Positions 7,119-16,627 of a DNA stretch of 64,000 nucleotides are shown one piece after another. The notes below the pieces were generated by a model. It saw only the letters and a list, made by a program, of their open reading frames with translations. It was not told where the DNA came from and ran no database searches. The position numbers were made by a program, and so were the translations under genes. Source of the stretch: Polaromonas vacuolata (GTDB taxonomy: Bacteria; Pseudomonadota; Gammaproteobacteria; Burkholderiales; Burkholderiaceae_C); contig NZ_CP051461.1 of NCBI RefSeq assembly GCF_012584515.1, forward strand, positions 1,528,501-1,592,500. The letters run 5' to 3'. Numbering within the stretch: the first letter of the stretch is position 1; every line of letters starts with the position of its first letter.

Positions 7119-8966
7119 ATGAGCAGTAACTCCATTCCAGACAATCTTGCTAGATACCTAACTGAAGATGGGAAAAAGCAAGAGCGTAGCTTTGTTGTCG
7201 AGCGATCGACTGTGAACGTTGTCGCCCGCACCGTAGAAATGGCGTTCGCTAGCGAGACTCCATACGAGCGTTACTGGGGGATTGAAATTTTGGAATGCAC
7301 ACCCAACGCCATGCGTCAAAGCCGAATGCGCTCTGGTGCTAACTTGCTATGCGACCACAACCCGACTGATGTTGTCGGCGTTATCGAATCTGTAGAAATC
7401 GGCGTTGACCGGGTGGCCCGCGCCGTTGTTCGTTTTGGGAAAAGCGAGCGCGCAGAAGAAGTCTTCCAAGATGTGATTGACGGTATCCGTCGCAACGTCT
7501 CGGTCGGCTACATGATCCACAAGGCTGTTTTGGTCGAGACAAAGGATGGTGTGGAAACCTACCGCGTTACCGACTGGGAGCCTTACGAAAACTCTCTTGT
7601 CAGTATCCCTGCTGATGCCTCCGTTGGTGTTGGTCGCAGTCATGCGCCAGCGTCAGCTGACAACACCTCTTTTGTTCCCAAAACTCCTCTGGAGAAATCT
7701 ATGCCCGAAACTATTGTTGCACCCGTTATTGAAACTCCCAAGCAGCGAAATCATGCTGCTGAAATCAGCGCTATTGCCGCTGCAATGCCAGGCGGCGCTG
7801 AATTAGCGCTCAAGTCAATTCAGGCCGGCCACACCGTTGAGCAGTTTCAAGCTGATGCAATCCGCGCTATGTCTAATAAACCGCTGCCAACCTCAGACAT
7901 TGGTTTGACAAAAAAAGAAGCTGCGCGATTTTCGATTCTTAAGGTTGCACGTCACTTGGCCAATCCGGACGAAAACAGCTACAAAGCCACAGCCTTTGAG
8001 CGTGAATGCTCCGAAGCGGTAGGCAGCAAAATGGGCCGCACAGCCCGCGGTTTTTTCATGCCGTCTGACGTTCAAAAGCGCGACTTAGTTGTAGGTACGC
8101 CGACCTCTGGCGGCAACTTGGTTGCTACCGACTTGCTCATGGGCAGCTTCATCGACATGCTGCGCAACGCCATGGTGATCGACAAGCTCGGTGCACGCAT
8201 GCTGACCGGCCTGGTTGGTAACGTCGCCATCCCGAAGCAAACCAGCGGATCCACGATCTACTGGGTCGCGGAAAACACTGCCCCAACCGAAAGCCAGCAA
8301 GCCATCGGTCAGGTGCTGATGTCGCCAAAAACCGCCGGCGGCTTCACAGACATCGGCCGTACGCTGATGAATCAGACCAGCTTGGACGTTGAAAATTTCG
8401 TAATGAGTGATCTGGCTATTAACCTTGGTCTGGGTATTCAGCAAGCCGCTTTGAGCGGTACAGGCGCATCTAACCAGCCATCTGGTTTGCTAACACGCAT
8501 CACCCCATCAGTGTTAGGCGGTACAAATGGTTTGGCTCCAACGTGGCAAAACATCATCGACTTAGAAACTAACGTTGCCGTCGCTAATGCAGACGTTGGC
8601 AGCATGGCTTATTTGGTCAATGCGAAGACACGCGGCAAATTTAAAAGCACTCAAAAGTTCAGCGGCACTAACGGCTTGCCGGTATGGGGCGAAGGTCTTC
8701 AGCCGCTCAATGGTTACAACGCTGCTGTGACAAATGCACTGCCTAGCAACCTGACTAAAGGCACTAGCAATGGTGTTTGCTCGGCATTGATATTTGGTAA
8801 CTGGTCAGATTTGGTGATCGGCATGTGGGGTACCACGGACCTTATTCGCGACCCATACACAGCGAGCTCGTCAGGCGGCGTGCGTATTGTCGCGCTGCAA
8901 GATGTTGATGTTAATGTGCGCAATATCGAGAGCTTTGCGACCATGGTTGACGCACTTACAAGCTGA
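7119..8966 (+). CDS. Fused prohead protease and HK97-fold major capsid protein
   Basis: A 615-residue fusion. Residues about 20-170 are a HK97-type prohead serine protease with the expected catalytic histidine in LLCDHNP (H80) and serine in RRNVSVGY (S128). Residues about 175-270 are a linker rich in A, E and P that probably corresponds to the scaffold (delta) region. From about 300 to 615 there is an HK97-fold major capsid protein (GGNLVATDLLMGSFIDMLR, then MTGLVGNVAIPKQTSG-type strands, and WGTTDLIRDPYT near the end). Protease, scaffold and capsid are normally separate genes; the natural fusion implies that the protease domain is removed autocatalytically during maturation. Copy 2 of the hairpin repeat lies 25 bp upstream. 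Confidence 0.88.
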   Translation: MSSNSIPDNLARYLTEDGKKQERSFVVERSTVNVVARTVEMAFASETPYERYWGIEILECTPNAMRQSRMRSGANLLCDHNPTDVVGVIESVEIGVDRVARAVVRFGKSERAEEVFQDVIDGIRRNVSVGYMIHKAVLVETKDGVETYRVTDWEPYENSLVSIPADASVGVGRSHAPASADNTSFVPKTPLEKSMPETIVAPVIETPKQRNHAAEISAIAAAMPGGAELALKSIQAGHTVEQFQADAIRAMSNKPLPTSDIGLTKKEAARFSILKVARHLANPDENSYKATAFERECSEAVGSKMGRTARGFFMPSDVQKRDLVVGTPTSGGNLVATDLLMGSFIDMLRNAMVIDKLGARMLTGLVGNVAIPKQTSGSTIYWVAENTAPTESQQAIGQVLMSPKTAGGFTDIGRTLMNQTSLDVENFVMSDLAINLGLGIQQAALSGTGASNQPSGLLTRITPSVLGGTNGLAPTWQNIIDLETNVAVANADVGSMAYLVNAKTRGKFKSTQKFSGTNGLPVWGEGLQPLNGYNAAVTNALPSNLTKGTSNGVCSALIFGNWSDLVIGMWGTTDLIRDPYTASSSGGVRIVALQDVDVNVRNIESFATMVDALTS

Positions 8967-8997
8967 TAGTTAAGCAGTAAGTAAACAGTTCATCACC

Positions 8998-9285
8998 ATG
9001 GCCTTCACCGAAGATTTCACCGCGTTTTTTAGCACCGCCGAGTTTGCAACTGATGCAACGCTTGACGGTGCGGCTGTGCGCGGCATCTTCGATGCTGACT
9101 ATGAACTGGGGAGTGGCGGTGTTGCAGGTTTTGCCTCGACTCAACCGGTTTTTACGTTGCCGTCGGCTAGCTTAATGGGTGATCCAGTTGGCCTATCCCT
9201 GCAGTACCTTGCTGTTACCTACACCGTCTCTAGCCACGAGCCAGACGGCACAGGCATCAGCTTACTGATGTTGGAGAAAGTTTGA
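8998..9285 (+). CDS. Head-tail connector, FII-like
   Basis: 95 residues starting MAFTEDFTAFFSTAEFA. The acidic, beta-rich sequence with FTLPSASLMGDPVG followed by a Y-x-V-x-x-HEPDGTGIS-LLMLEKV end is the usual appearance of lambda FII-type or Gifsy-2 FII-like attachment proteins, and the gene sits exactly where this is expected (after the capsid, before the U-like gene). It would close the head for tail docking. The next ATG is one base beyond its stop, so the genes are coupled. Confidence 0.6.
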   Translation: MAFTEDFTAFFSTAEFATDATLDGAAVRGIFDADYELGSGGVAGFASTQPVFTLPSASLMGDPVGLSLQYLAVTYTVSSHEPDGTGISLLMLEKV

Positions 9286-9286
9286 C

Positions 9287-9724
9287 ATGAGCACCGCATT
9301 TAGAAGCATTACCGATGCCTTGGTAGCTGCCTGTATGCAGACGCCTGCGCTTGCTGATGGAAGAGTCTGGGCTAATCGGCTCCGGCCTTTGTCGGCGTCG
9401 CAAGCCAATGCAGTTGTGGTGCGTTTAGCGCAAACCCAGTCAAGCGAAAACGTGCTGGGCATGCTTGACTGGCAGACCCAATTTGCAGTCGAGTGCTATG
9501 GGCGCGGAACCGTGGGCATTGATCCAACGGATGCAGTCGATGACTTACTGCGTAGCGTGTGGTCGCGCCTAACGGGCATCAATGCTGCCGAGCTGGGCGC
9601 CATGTCTTTGGCGTTGAACTCCGCCATCGAGTGGCAATTCGATGAAGCCGAAACACCTGTGGCTTGCGCCATCGTTTATTTGCAAGTCAGGCACCGCACG
9701 CCGGTGGCTACCTTGCTGGCCTGA
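9287..9724 (+). CDS. Tail terminator protein, gpU-like
   Basis: 145 residues with an N-terminal helix (STAFRSITDALVAACMQTPALADGR is the beginning of the region), a strand motif NAVVVRLAQTQ and a C-terminal YLQVRHRTP strand followed by TLLA. The size and beta-strand ends match phage tail terminators (gpU and minor tail U families), which cap the tail tube at its final length and bind the head connector. Position between the FII-like connector and tail tube supports this. It follows the previous stop by one base. Confidence 0.5.
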   Translation: MSTAFRSITDALVAACMQTPALADGRVWANRLRPLSASQANAVVVRLAQTQSSENVLGMLDWQTQFAVECYGRGTVGIDPTDAVDDLLRSVWSRLTGINAAELGAMSLALNSAIEWQFDEAETPVACAIVYLQVRHRTPVATLLA

Positions 9725-9767
9725 ACTTTCACCTTTGAACTTTCACATTCTTACTGCCCAAGCCCCT

Positions 9768-9953
9768 ATGACGACAAACCCAAAATCATCCGCTTCATCT
9801 GCTGCAGCTTCGCCCGTAGCAGAACCTGTATCAGTACCCGAACTGCACCCTAGCACAGGCGGGCGCTACTTGCGCAATGTGGACGGCTCGCTGAGCCAAG
9901 TTGATCAATCCCCAGAAACCCCCCAAGACTTCCCAGTTTTGACCCAGGAGTAA
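9768..9953 (+). CDS. Small phage protein of unknown function
   Basis: 61 residues from ATG 9768: a serine/alanine/proline-rich start (MTTNPKSSASSAAASPVAEP) then GGRYLRNVDGSLSQVDQ. Small acidic proteins containing the G-x-Y-x-R-x-x-D-G-S-L motif are common just upstream of the tail tube gene in this type of prophage. The frame is open upstream to 9642 but that part overlaps the gpU-like gene. No function is assigned. The stop lies four bases before the tail tube start. Confidence 0.5.
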   Translation: MTTNPKSSASSAAASPVAEPVSVPELHPSTGGRYLRNVDGSLSQVDQSPETPQDFPVLTQE

Positions 9954-9957
9954 ATCC

Positions 9958-10920
9958 ATGCCCAATCGTTATGTACGCAATACGGCCATTTTGGCCAAGA
10001 TAGAAACCACTTACGGCACCGATGCTGCACCATTAGCTGCAACCGATGCGTTGCTGATTAGCAATGCCAGCATCGACATCAATCCTACTAACCAGGCGCG
10101 CGATATTCTTCGACCTTTCATGGGTGCGTCCGAGCAGCTAGTCGGTACCCGGTCAGTGCAGATTGCATTTGAAGTTGAGGTTTCTGGTTCTGGTACCGCC
10201 GGGACAGCTCCGGCTTGGGGAAAACTTCTGCTTGCAAGCGGTATGTCTGAAGTCGTTACCGCCACCACTCGTGTTGACTACACACCCGTCTCAAATACCT
10301 TTGGTAGCCTGACGATTTATTACCACATGGACGGCGTGCAGTACAAAGCCCTTGGCTGCCGTGGAACGTTCGAGTTGATGATGGGAATTGGCGACATTCC
10401 TAAGTTCATGTTTACCTTCACCGGCCTTGATGGCGGCGTTGCGGCAATAGGCAATCCGAATGCTGTGCTCACAGCATGGAAAGCACCTTTGGTCATCACA
10501 GACCCCAACACTGGCGACGTCAAGATGGGCGGCACCTATTCTGCCGGCGCCATCACCGGCGGCACCAGCTTTCCGAGTCGCGGTCTAAGTCTGAATATTG
10601 CTAACAACGTTGTTTATCAACCAATGCTTGGTGGTGAAAGTGTGCTGGTTACTAACCGTGAATCAACCGGTAGCTTGACGCTTGATTTGTTAGCAGCGCA
10701 AGAGGTGACTATGCGCACCGAAATCAACGCCAATACGCTGACCAGCATGAGCCTGGAGCACGGCACTATCGCCGGAGGCAAGATCATTATTTTTGCGCCT
10801 GCTGTGCAGCGTCTGAACCCCAAAAATACCGAGCAAGACGGCATGGCCATGTTGGGAATGGATCTGCGCTTAACGCCGACCACCACCGGAAACGACGAGC
10901 TGCGCATCGTCAGCATGTAA
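9958..10920 (+). CDS. Phage tail tube protein
   Basis: 320 residues. Start MPNRYVRNTAILAKIETTYG is the hallmark of a common family of siphoviral tail tube proteins; then come repeating beta strands, with TIYYHMDGVQYKALGCRG near the middle and a C-terminal domain beginning near residue 180. The protein polymerises around the tape measure to form the tail tube. The longer C-terminal part (GGTSFPSRGLSLNIANNVVY onward) is consistent with an added Ig-like or duplicated tube domain. Stop TAA 10918-10920 is followed by a 68-bp gap with an imperfect hairpin (CCTGTGC / GCGCAGG) before the chaperone gene. Confidence 0.75.
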   Translation: MPNRYVRNTAILAKIETTYGTDAAPLAATDALLISNASIDINPTNQARDILRPFMGASEQLVGTRSVQIAFEVEVSGSGTAGTAPAWGKLLLASGMSEVVTATTRVDYTPVSNTFGSLTIYYHMDGVQYKALGCRGTFELMMGIGDIPKFMFTFTGLDGGVAAIGNPNAVLTAWKAPLVITDPNTGDVKMGGTYSAGAITGGTSFPSRGLSLNIANNVVYQPMLGGESVLVTNRESTGSLTLDLLAAQEVTMRTEINANTLTSMSLEHGTIAGGKIIIFAPAVQRLNPKNTEQDGMAMLGMDLRLTPTTTGNDELRIVSM

Positions 10921-10988
10921 AAAATTCCTGTGCATTTCTAGCGTGCGCAGGAGGCAATCAAATTTATAAATAAGAAAGAAATTTAGCC

Positions 10989-11366
10989 ATGTTTGTTGTC
11001 ACATCTAAACCCACCTTTGTCGCCCCAGTAGCGGCAAATATTCCTGCCGATGGCGGAAAGTTCACAAAGGTGAAGTTCAGCGTAGTTTTTAAAGCGCTGG
11101 AAAAAGAAGAAATCGACGAGCTGCTAAAACGCATCCGCCAAAGCGCAAAAGCGGTACGTGAAGACCCTGAAGCCGGCCAGCTCAAAGACCGTGAAGTGCT
11201 TGATGAAGTGCTAGTCGGCTTCGGTACAGATTTGGTCGAGGAAGACCGCACGCCGATGGAATTTTCTGCCGCCAATGTTGACCGCCTGTGCAGCATTTAT
11301 CCGCTTGAGTCGGCGATGGTTAAGAGCTTTTTTGATAACTACGTAAACGGCCCCGCAAAAAACTAA
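10989..11366 (+). CDS. Tail assembly chaperone G
   Basis: 125 residues. The N-terminal part is beta-rich (TFVAPVAANIPADGGKFTKVKF), followed by helices with KALEKEEIDELLKRI, matching the G-type tail chaperones found between tail tube and tape measure. The last three codons before the stop are GCA AAA AAC, which contain an in-phase slippery heptamer A AAA AAC at 11357-11363. Most ribosomes should stop at 11364-11366 giving G; a minority should slip into the -1 frame and make GT. As in lambda, G and GT would coat the tape measure during tail assembly. Confidence 0.7.
   Translation: MFVVTSKPTFVAPVAANIPADGGKFTKVKFSVVFKALEKEEIDELLKRIRQSAKAVREDPEAGQLKDREVLDEVLVGFGTDLVEEDRTPMEFSAANVDRLCSIYPLESAMVKSFFDNYVNGPAKN
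11357..11363 (+). promoter_or_regulatory. Programmed -1 ribosomal frameshift site (A AAA AAC)
   Basis: The heptamer fits X XXY YYZ in the reading phase of the G gene and lies immediately before its TAA stop. The -1 frame is open from 11363 to the stop of the downstream T region at 11767, with no intervening stop codon. Confidence 0.75.
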
Positions 11367-11767
11367 TTGCCATCGCCCGCCATGCTCTGCGCACATCAAG
11401 AGGTGACGCGGTGGCCGATGAGGAGACCGATGATGCGCTGCGCTGCTTTGGCCTTCAAAAAGATGAAGCAAAAGAGCCCGTTAAGGGCAAAGCACTTGAT
11501 GTTTGTCATGTTTGTGACGTTTGGCCGAGGCATGTGAAAGCGCTCAATTTGTTTCTTGCCTGTATGGGCCAATTGCAACTTAGCTTGGGCGGCATGGGTG
11601 GCGCGAACTGGCGAGCAGTGCAGGCCATAAACCTAGCGCAGGAAGCAGTTTGGCAGGGTTTGCAAGGAAAGGCCCAGGTGCCGGTGGTGCAGCAGTACCG
11701 AGTCATTGAGCAAGAAGCGCTGCGTATTTTGAACGAGCGCGAATTACAGGCTTTGCGTAAGAGTTAA
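11363..11767 (+). CDS. T region of the GT tail assembly chaperone fusion
   Basis: Read as the -1 frameshift extension of G, this adds 134 residues (beginning LIAIARHALRTSRG), giving a G-T fusion of about 259 residues. Independent initiation at GTG 11411 would give 118 residues, but the GTG lacks a clear ribosome-binding site and codons 11363-11410 are open and protein-like. The region has CHVCDVWPRHVKALNLF and a C-terminal ALRILNERELQALRK helix, consistent with the T domain family placed before tape measure genes. In lambda the T domain recruits tail tube subunits to the tape measure. The slippery site is seen directly; the role is inferred from family and position. Confidence 0.65.
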   Translation, partial: LIAIARHALRTSRGDAVADEETDDALRCFGLQKDEAKEPVKGKALDVCHVCDVWPRHVKALNLFLACMGQLQLSLGGMGGANWRAVQAINLAQEAVWQGLQGKAQVPVVQQYRVIEQEALRILNERELQALRKS

Positions 11768-11791
11768 CGACAAAAGGAAAAACCAAGACCC

Positions 11792-14700
11792 ATGGCCGCT
11801 GAACTCGAAATCAAAATCACCGCCGATGGTAAAGCCGTTGTGGTGGCAGCAAAGCAAGCTGAAAACGCATTGCAAGGCATTGACTCGCAAGCGGGCAAAA
11901 CCGGCACCGCGCTGCAGGGCACGTCTAAGTCTAGCGAGGGCCTAAATGCTGCCATGCGCAAGATTGACAAGTCGGCATCAGACTCTGGCTCTGGTTTGAA
12001 CCTTTTAGGCAAAGGAGCCGGCTTAGCCGCAACAGCTATTGCTGCAGCCGGTACCGCTATGGCGGCCGGCTTTGTGGGCAAGCTGATTTCTGTGCAGCGT
12101 GAGTTCGATGCGCTCAATTCCAGCTTGATCACTGTCAGCGGCAGCTCAGCAGCTGCAGCCAGGGAAATGTCCTGGTTAAAAGATTTTGCAAAAGAAACAC
12201 CGTTTGGCCTGGCGCAGGCGACGCAGGGTTTTGTAAAAATGAAGGCGCTTGGGTTAGAACCCACCAAGGCATCACTGACCAGCTTTGGCAACACCGCATC
12301 AGCCATGGGGAAAGACTTGAACCAAATGGTTGAAGCTGTGGCTGATGCTGCTACCGGAGAGTTTGAGCGGCTCAAAGAGTTTGGCATCAAGGCCAAGCAA
12401 GAGGGCGATAAGGTCTCGCTGACTTTTCAAGGTGTTACTCAAACCATTGGCAATAACGCCGCCGAGATTACCCAATACTTAACTGCGATAGGCAACAATG
12501 AGTTCGCCGGCGCCATGGCCGAGCGCACGAAGACTTTAGACGGCGCTATCAGCGGGCTCTCAGACAGCTGGAGTGAGCTGTTTCGCACTATCAGTGCATC
12601 GGGCGTCTCACAAGCCATGACCAATGGAATTAAAGGAGTAGATGGCTACCTAGTAGCTTTAACCGAGCGCATGGAGGCAGCCAAGAAATCGGGCGCAGGT
12701 ATGGTGGGCGAGCTCAACTCTGGCTTGGGCTACATCATTGCTCGCGCGCCATTTGATGTGCTTTCAGGCTCTGCCAATGGGTTAAATGGAACGCTTAATT
12801 TATTGACAGGCGGCGTAACAAAGCTCAACACAAGCGTAGATTTGCTGCCCGACTCGTTCAAAACCAGCGAAGTGCAAGCCGTTGCCATGGCAGCCAAGCT
12901 CAAAGAAGCCGAAGCAGATTTCGTCCGGCTTAGCGCTAAATTTGCCCAGCACAGCGAGAACATTTATATCAAAAGCGAGCTTTACGCGCTGGGTCAATAT
13001 ATTGAAAAGTTAAAAGAAGCGCAGAGGCAACAAGCCGCTTTAGTTGTCTACACAGATCCGCGTGAATCCCAGCCATCCATGACGCGTGGTGCGTCCTATG
13101 CGCGGTGGAACGAGGAAGAGGCCAAGTCATTGGCTGCATTGAGTGCCGAGCGCATGAAAGCCTCGGGCGTTAATAAAGATTTCATCGCCAGCGTAAAAGT
13201 GCATCAGGACGCGTTGCGGTTGGGCACTGAAACGGAAGTGGAAGCTACGACGGCTATTTCTGCTTTGATCAAAAAGCGTAATGAAGGCTCAGAAGCGGGA
13301 AAGCAAGCAGCCAAGGCCGAAGACGCTGCTACAGCTGCTGTTAAAGCCGCCATTAGCCAGTATGAAAGTTTAATGCTGCGCCTCGATGAGCGACTAGCGC
13401 TGTCTAGGCAAGAGCTCGATGCTGGCCGGCAACTGACAGAAGCCGAAAAAGAACAATCAAAAATCACGACGCAACTCGATAGCGATAAAAACAAACTCAA
13501 TGCCACTCAGCGCAGCGCGACTGAGGCCAAGCTGGCCGAAGTCAAAGTCGAGGAATTATTAATCCAACAGCAACGCACAAATTTAGCGTCAAAGCAAGAA
13601 TTAGCGACAGAAGAATACAAGCGGATTGCAGCAATTGAAGGCTCGCTTGCAGGCATGACTGAGCAAAATAAAACGATGTCTGAAGAGATCGCTTTGCTTG
13701 GACTTAGCGAGTCGGCGCAGCTCTACGCAGCCAATGCGAGGCAGTCATCCGTTATTGCAATTAAAGAAGAGCACCTGGCTCGAATGCAAAACACTGAGTT
13801 CATGGGCCGTGAGCAGATCGCTCTTGAAGAAGAAATCCGACTGCTTAAAGAGCGCCAAAGCCTGACGTACTTAAAAGGTCAAAAGAGCATTGCTATTGAG
13901 CAAGCCAAAGAAGCAAAAGCTGAATGGACCAAGTTCAATGATTCTATTTATCAAGGTTTAACAGATTCGCTTTATAGAGGATTTGAAGCGGGAAAAGGTT
14001 TTTTTCAAAGCTTTTGGGACACCATTAAAAACCTATTTAAGACCACTGTATTGAAGTTGTCTGTGCAGGGTGTTTTAACTGCAACCGGGTTAAGTGGATT
14101 GTCTAGCGCGGCCAATGCGGCAAATTCTGGTGGGTCAGGCTTTATGGACCTGCTCAGCACAGCTAATTCTGCGTCTGGATTCAACAGCGGGTATTTAACC
14201 AACATCGGCGCAAGCTCTGTCGGCAGCCTATCGAGCGCCGGCGCTCAGCTTTATAGCAAGGGTTTTGAGACGCTCGGAAACTCAATGATGAGCACTGCTA
14301 ATTCGCTGGCTCAATACTCTGACGTTATTACCCAGGCCGGCGACGTACTGGGCTATGCTGGCGCCCTTTATAGTGTTTCTCAAGGCAACTATGGTGCTGC
14401 GGCTGGCGCTGTTATCGGCACTTACTTTGGCGGCCCAATTGGTGCAGCCATCGGTAGTAAAATTGGTGAAGCTATTTTTGGCTCTAGAGGTAACCCGACA
14501 AGTAGCACTGGCGACGCGCAAATTAGGTTTGATGCAGCAGGTAAAGAAACCAGCCGATTAGACTTGAGTACGGTCACTCAGTTCAGAGCCATTGCTAGTC
14601 AAGCGACTGACACCCTGGTGGTCGGGCTACAAAAAACATATTCTGATATTGCAAAAACTCTCGGTGTTGCTACGCAAGCCTCGGCCTTTGCTTTCTCGGG

Positions 14701-16627
14701 TAATACTGGCAGGGGCGGCACATCGCCGAACTTCAATCTAACCGGCGGTGTTGGCAATTCTGTTTTCAACAGCGGTGAAACAGCAGTCTCTGACGCTGCT
14801 ATGCAGCTGGCAGCATCACGTGCAGTATTCGCATCTCTGCAAGGCTCTGATCTGCCGCGCTATTTGCAAGGTGCGTTCGACGGATTAAGCCCTGCTAGCT
14901 TGTCGCAAGCGCAGCTCGACGGGACGATTGCATCAGCACAGGCGCTGAAAGTCTTCAATGACGCGCTGCAAGCTATGCCATTTGAAAGTCTTAAAGACTT
15001 GTCGTATTCGGCCACTGCTGGACTGATCGCAGCGGCTGGCGGTCTTGATGCGCTAAGCGGAAAACTCGTAAGTTACTACGACAACTTTTATACAGCTGAA
15101 GAAAAACGCGCACAGACTGTCAAAAATATTACCTCGTCATTGAATGACGCAGGTTTTACCACAAGCGTCGAAGCTATCGCGACCATGACGCGCGAGCAGT
15201 TCAGGGCATTGGCTGAGTCACTCGACGTGACCACCGACGCGGGCCAAAAGAGTTATGCCGCACTAATCGGCGTAGCAGGTGTTTTTGCTGAAATCACCCA
15301 AGTCGGTAGCGTTGCAGCTAAGTCTGTTGTGACTATTGCAGATGCCTATATACGCTTGACGACCATTCTCAAAACAAATGAGCAGATTGCGCAAGAGCGC
15401 ATCGGTCTTGAAGGTCAGCTAAATGCGCTTACTGACACCGCAGCACAATCTCTGAGCCGCCAACGCGATGCCCTTGACGGCAGTAATCAAGCGCTGTTTG
15501 ACCAGGTACAGGCTTACAGTGCATTGAATACAGCAGTTGATAACGCATTGGCCACTGTCAGCCGTTCAATCGCCGCCGAAAAAGAGCGTGTTGGAATTAT
15601 TCGCGACTCAGCGCAATCGTCTGTCACCAGTATCACGGGCGTTTTTACCTTGCTTCGTGACCAGATCGAGCAGCTATACGGCTCTGTCAGCAGCACTGGC
15701 GCTGCACGTGCGCTGCAAGGCAACTCGTTTATAAATCAAGCGCTCATGGAGGCTTTAAGCACTGGACGACTGCCAGATCAGCAAGAGCTCAGTAAAGCTA
15801 TAGCAGCTGCACGCGGCGGCCTCGATGCCACCGAATTTGCAACGCAATTTGAAGCTGATAAAGCCGCGTTAGTCATGGCCGGCAAGCTCTCGCGACTCAG
15901 CGATATTGCAGGACCTCAACTGACTGCAGCTGAGCGCGCATTGCAAGTCGCACAAGATCAGCTCACTGCGCTTGATGCGCAAATGACGCTGGCTCAAAAG
16001 CAAGTCGATGCGTTAAACGGAATTAACACTAGCGTCTTGAGCGTAGTCGATGCGATGAATGGGCTGGCCAGTGCGATAGGGGCACAAGCAGCGGCAAAGG
16101 CGGCAGTAACGCAAGCATCCGGGTCTTTAGGTGCTGCTGGCGGTGGAGAAGGCTGGGCAAATGACAGCGCTTACAACCATCCGTCGAACGTAAGCGTCAA
16201 CTCAACTGACTCAGCGTTGCTGCAGGCTGCGAAACTTGTTTACCAGTCAACACAGGGCGGCGTATCAACCGCGCAGTTCAATGCGGCAACTGCCGCAGTT
16301 GGTGGCGACATTTATGCAGCGACGGGCTGGAACGGTGACCCAGAATCGTTTCGATCGATGTACGGTTTTGCTGTTGGTACGAATTACGTGCCGCAAGACA
16401 TGGTCGCTCAAATTCACGAAGGGGAAATGATTGTTCCAAAAGCCTACAACCCGTCAGCGGGCGGCAAGCTGGGAAGCAATGATCGACTCGAAAAGTTAGT
16501 TGAAGGCTTGACGGCTGAGGTCCAGCGATTGCAATCAATCGGTGCGACTGGTAATCAAAACACGCGCCGCACGGCTGATGCAGTTAACGGCAATGGCGAA
16601 GCTCCTGTCTTGATGGTGGCAGCATGA
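11792..16627 (+). CDS. Tail tape measure protein
   Basis: 1,611 residues, the longest gene of the prophage. The start MAAELEIKITADGKAVV is followed by a tape-measure domain (about residues 90-280, FAKETPFGLAQATQGFVKMK and TASAMGKDLNQMVEAVADA). Long helical and coiled-coil stretches rich in A, E, K and Q follow (about 390-720), and a glycine-zipper hydrophobic patch (GAVIGTYFGGPIGAAIGSKI, about 866-886). The C-terminal 150 residues contain FAVGTNYVPQDMVAQIHEGE, a frequent C-terminal signature of these proteins. Tail length is set by the residue number; at roughly 1.5 angstrom per residue a tail near 240 nm is expected. The stop overlaps the next ATG (ATGA, 16624). Confidence 0.92.
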   Translation: MAAELEIKITADGKAVVVAAKQAENALQGIDSQAGKTGTALQGTSKSSEGLNAAMRKIDKSASDSGSGLNLLGKGAGLAATAIAAAGTAMAAGFVGKLISVQREFDALNSSLITVSGSSAAAAREMSWLKDFAKETPFGLAQATQGFVKMKALGLEPTKASLTSFGNTASAMGKDLNQMVEAVADAATGEFERLKEFGIKAKQEGDKVSLTFQGVTQTIGNNAAEITQYLTAIGNNEFAGAMAERTKTLDGAISGLSDSWSELFRTISASGVSQAMTNGIKGVDGYLVALTERMEAAKKSGAGMVGELNSGLGYIIARAPFDVLSGSANGLNGTLNLLTGGVTKLNTSVDLLPDSFKTSEVQAVAMAAKLKEAEADFVRLSAKFAQHSENIYIKSELYALGQYIEKLKEAQRQQAALVVYTDPRESQPSMTRGASYARWNEEEAKSLAALSAERMKASGVNKDFIASVKVHQDALRLGTETEVEATTAISALIKKRNEGSEAGKQAAKAEDAATAAVKAAISQYESLMLRLDERLALSRQELDAGRQLTEAEKEQSKITTQLDSDKNKLNATQRSATEAKLAEVKVEELLIQQQRTNLASKQELATEEYKRIAAIEGSLAGMTEQNKTMSEEIALLGLSESAQLYAANARQSSVIAIKEEHLARMQNTEFMGREQIALEEEIRLLKERQSLTYLKGQKSIAIEQAKEAKAEWTKFNDSIYQGLTDSLYRGFEAGKGFFQSFWDTIKNLFKTTVLKLSVQGVLTATGLSGLSSAANAANSGGSGFMDLLSTANSASGFNSGYLTNIGASSVGSLSSAGAQLYSKGFETLGNSMMSTANSLAQYSDVITQAGDVLGYAGALYSVSQGNYGAAAGAVIGTYFGGPIGAAIGSKIGEAIFGSRGNPTSSTGDAQIRFDAAGKETSRLDLSTVTQFRAIASQATDTLVVGLQKTYSDIAKTLGVATQASAFAFSGNTGRGGTSPNFNLTGGVGNSVFNSGETAVSDAAMQLAASRAVFASLQGSDLPRYLQGAFDGLSPASLSQAQLDGTIASAQALKVFNDALQAMPFESLKDLSYSATAGLIAAAGGLDALSGKLVSYYDNFYTAEEKRAQTVKNITSSLNDAGFTTSVEAIATMTREQFRALAESLDVTTDAGQKSYAALIGVAGVFAEITQVGSVAAKSVVTIADAYIRLTTILKTNEQIAQERIGLEGQLNALTDTAAQSLSRQRDALDGSNQALFDQVQAYSALNTAVDNALATVSRSIAAEKERVGIIRDSAQSSVTSITGVFTLLRDQIEQLYGSVSSTGAARALQGNSFINQALMEALSTGRLPDQQELSKAIAAARGGLDATEFATQFEADKAALVMAGKLSRLSDIAGPQLTAAERALQVAQDQLTALDAQMTLAQKQVDALNGINTSVLSVVDAMNGLASAIGAQAAAKAAVTQASGSLGAAGGGEGWANDSAYNHPSNVSVNSTDSALLQAAKLVYQSTQGGVSTAQFNAATAAVGGDIYAATGWNGDPESFRSMYGFAVGTNYVPQDMVAQIHEGEMIVPKAYNPSAGGKLGSNDRLEKLVEGLTAEVQRLQSIGATGNQNTRRTADAVNGNGEAPVLMVAA

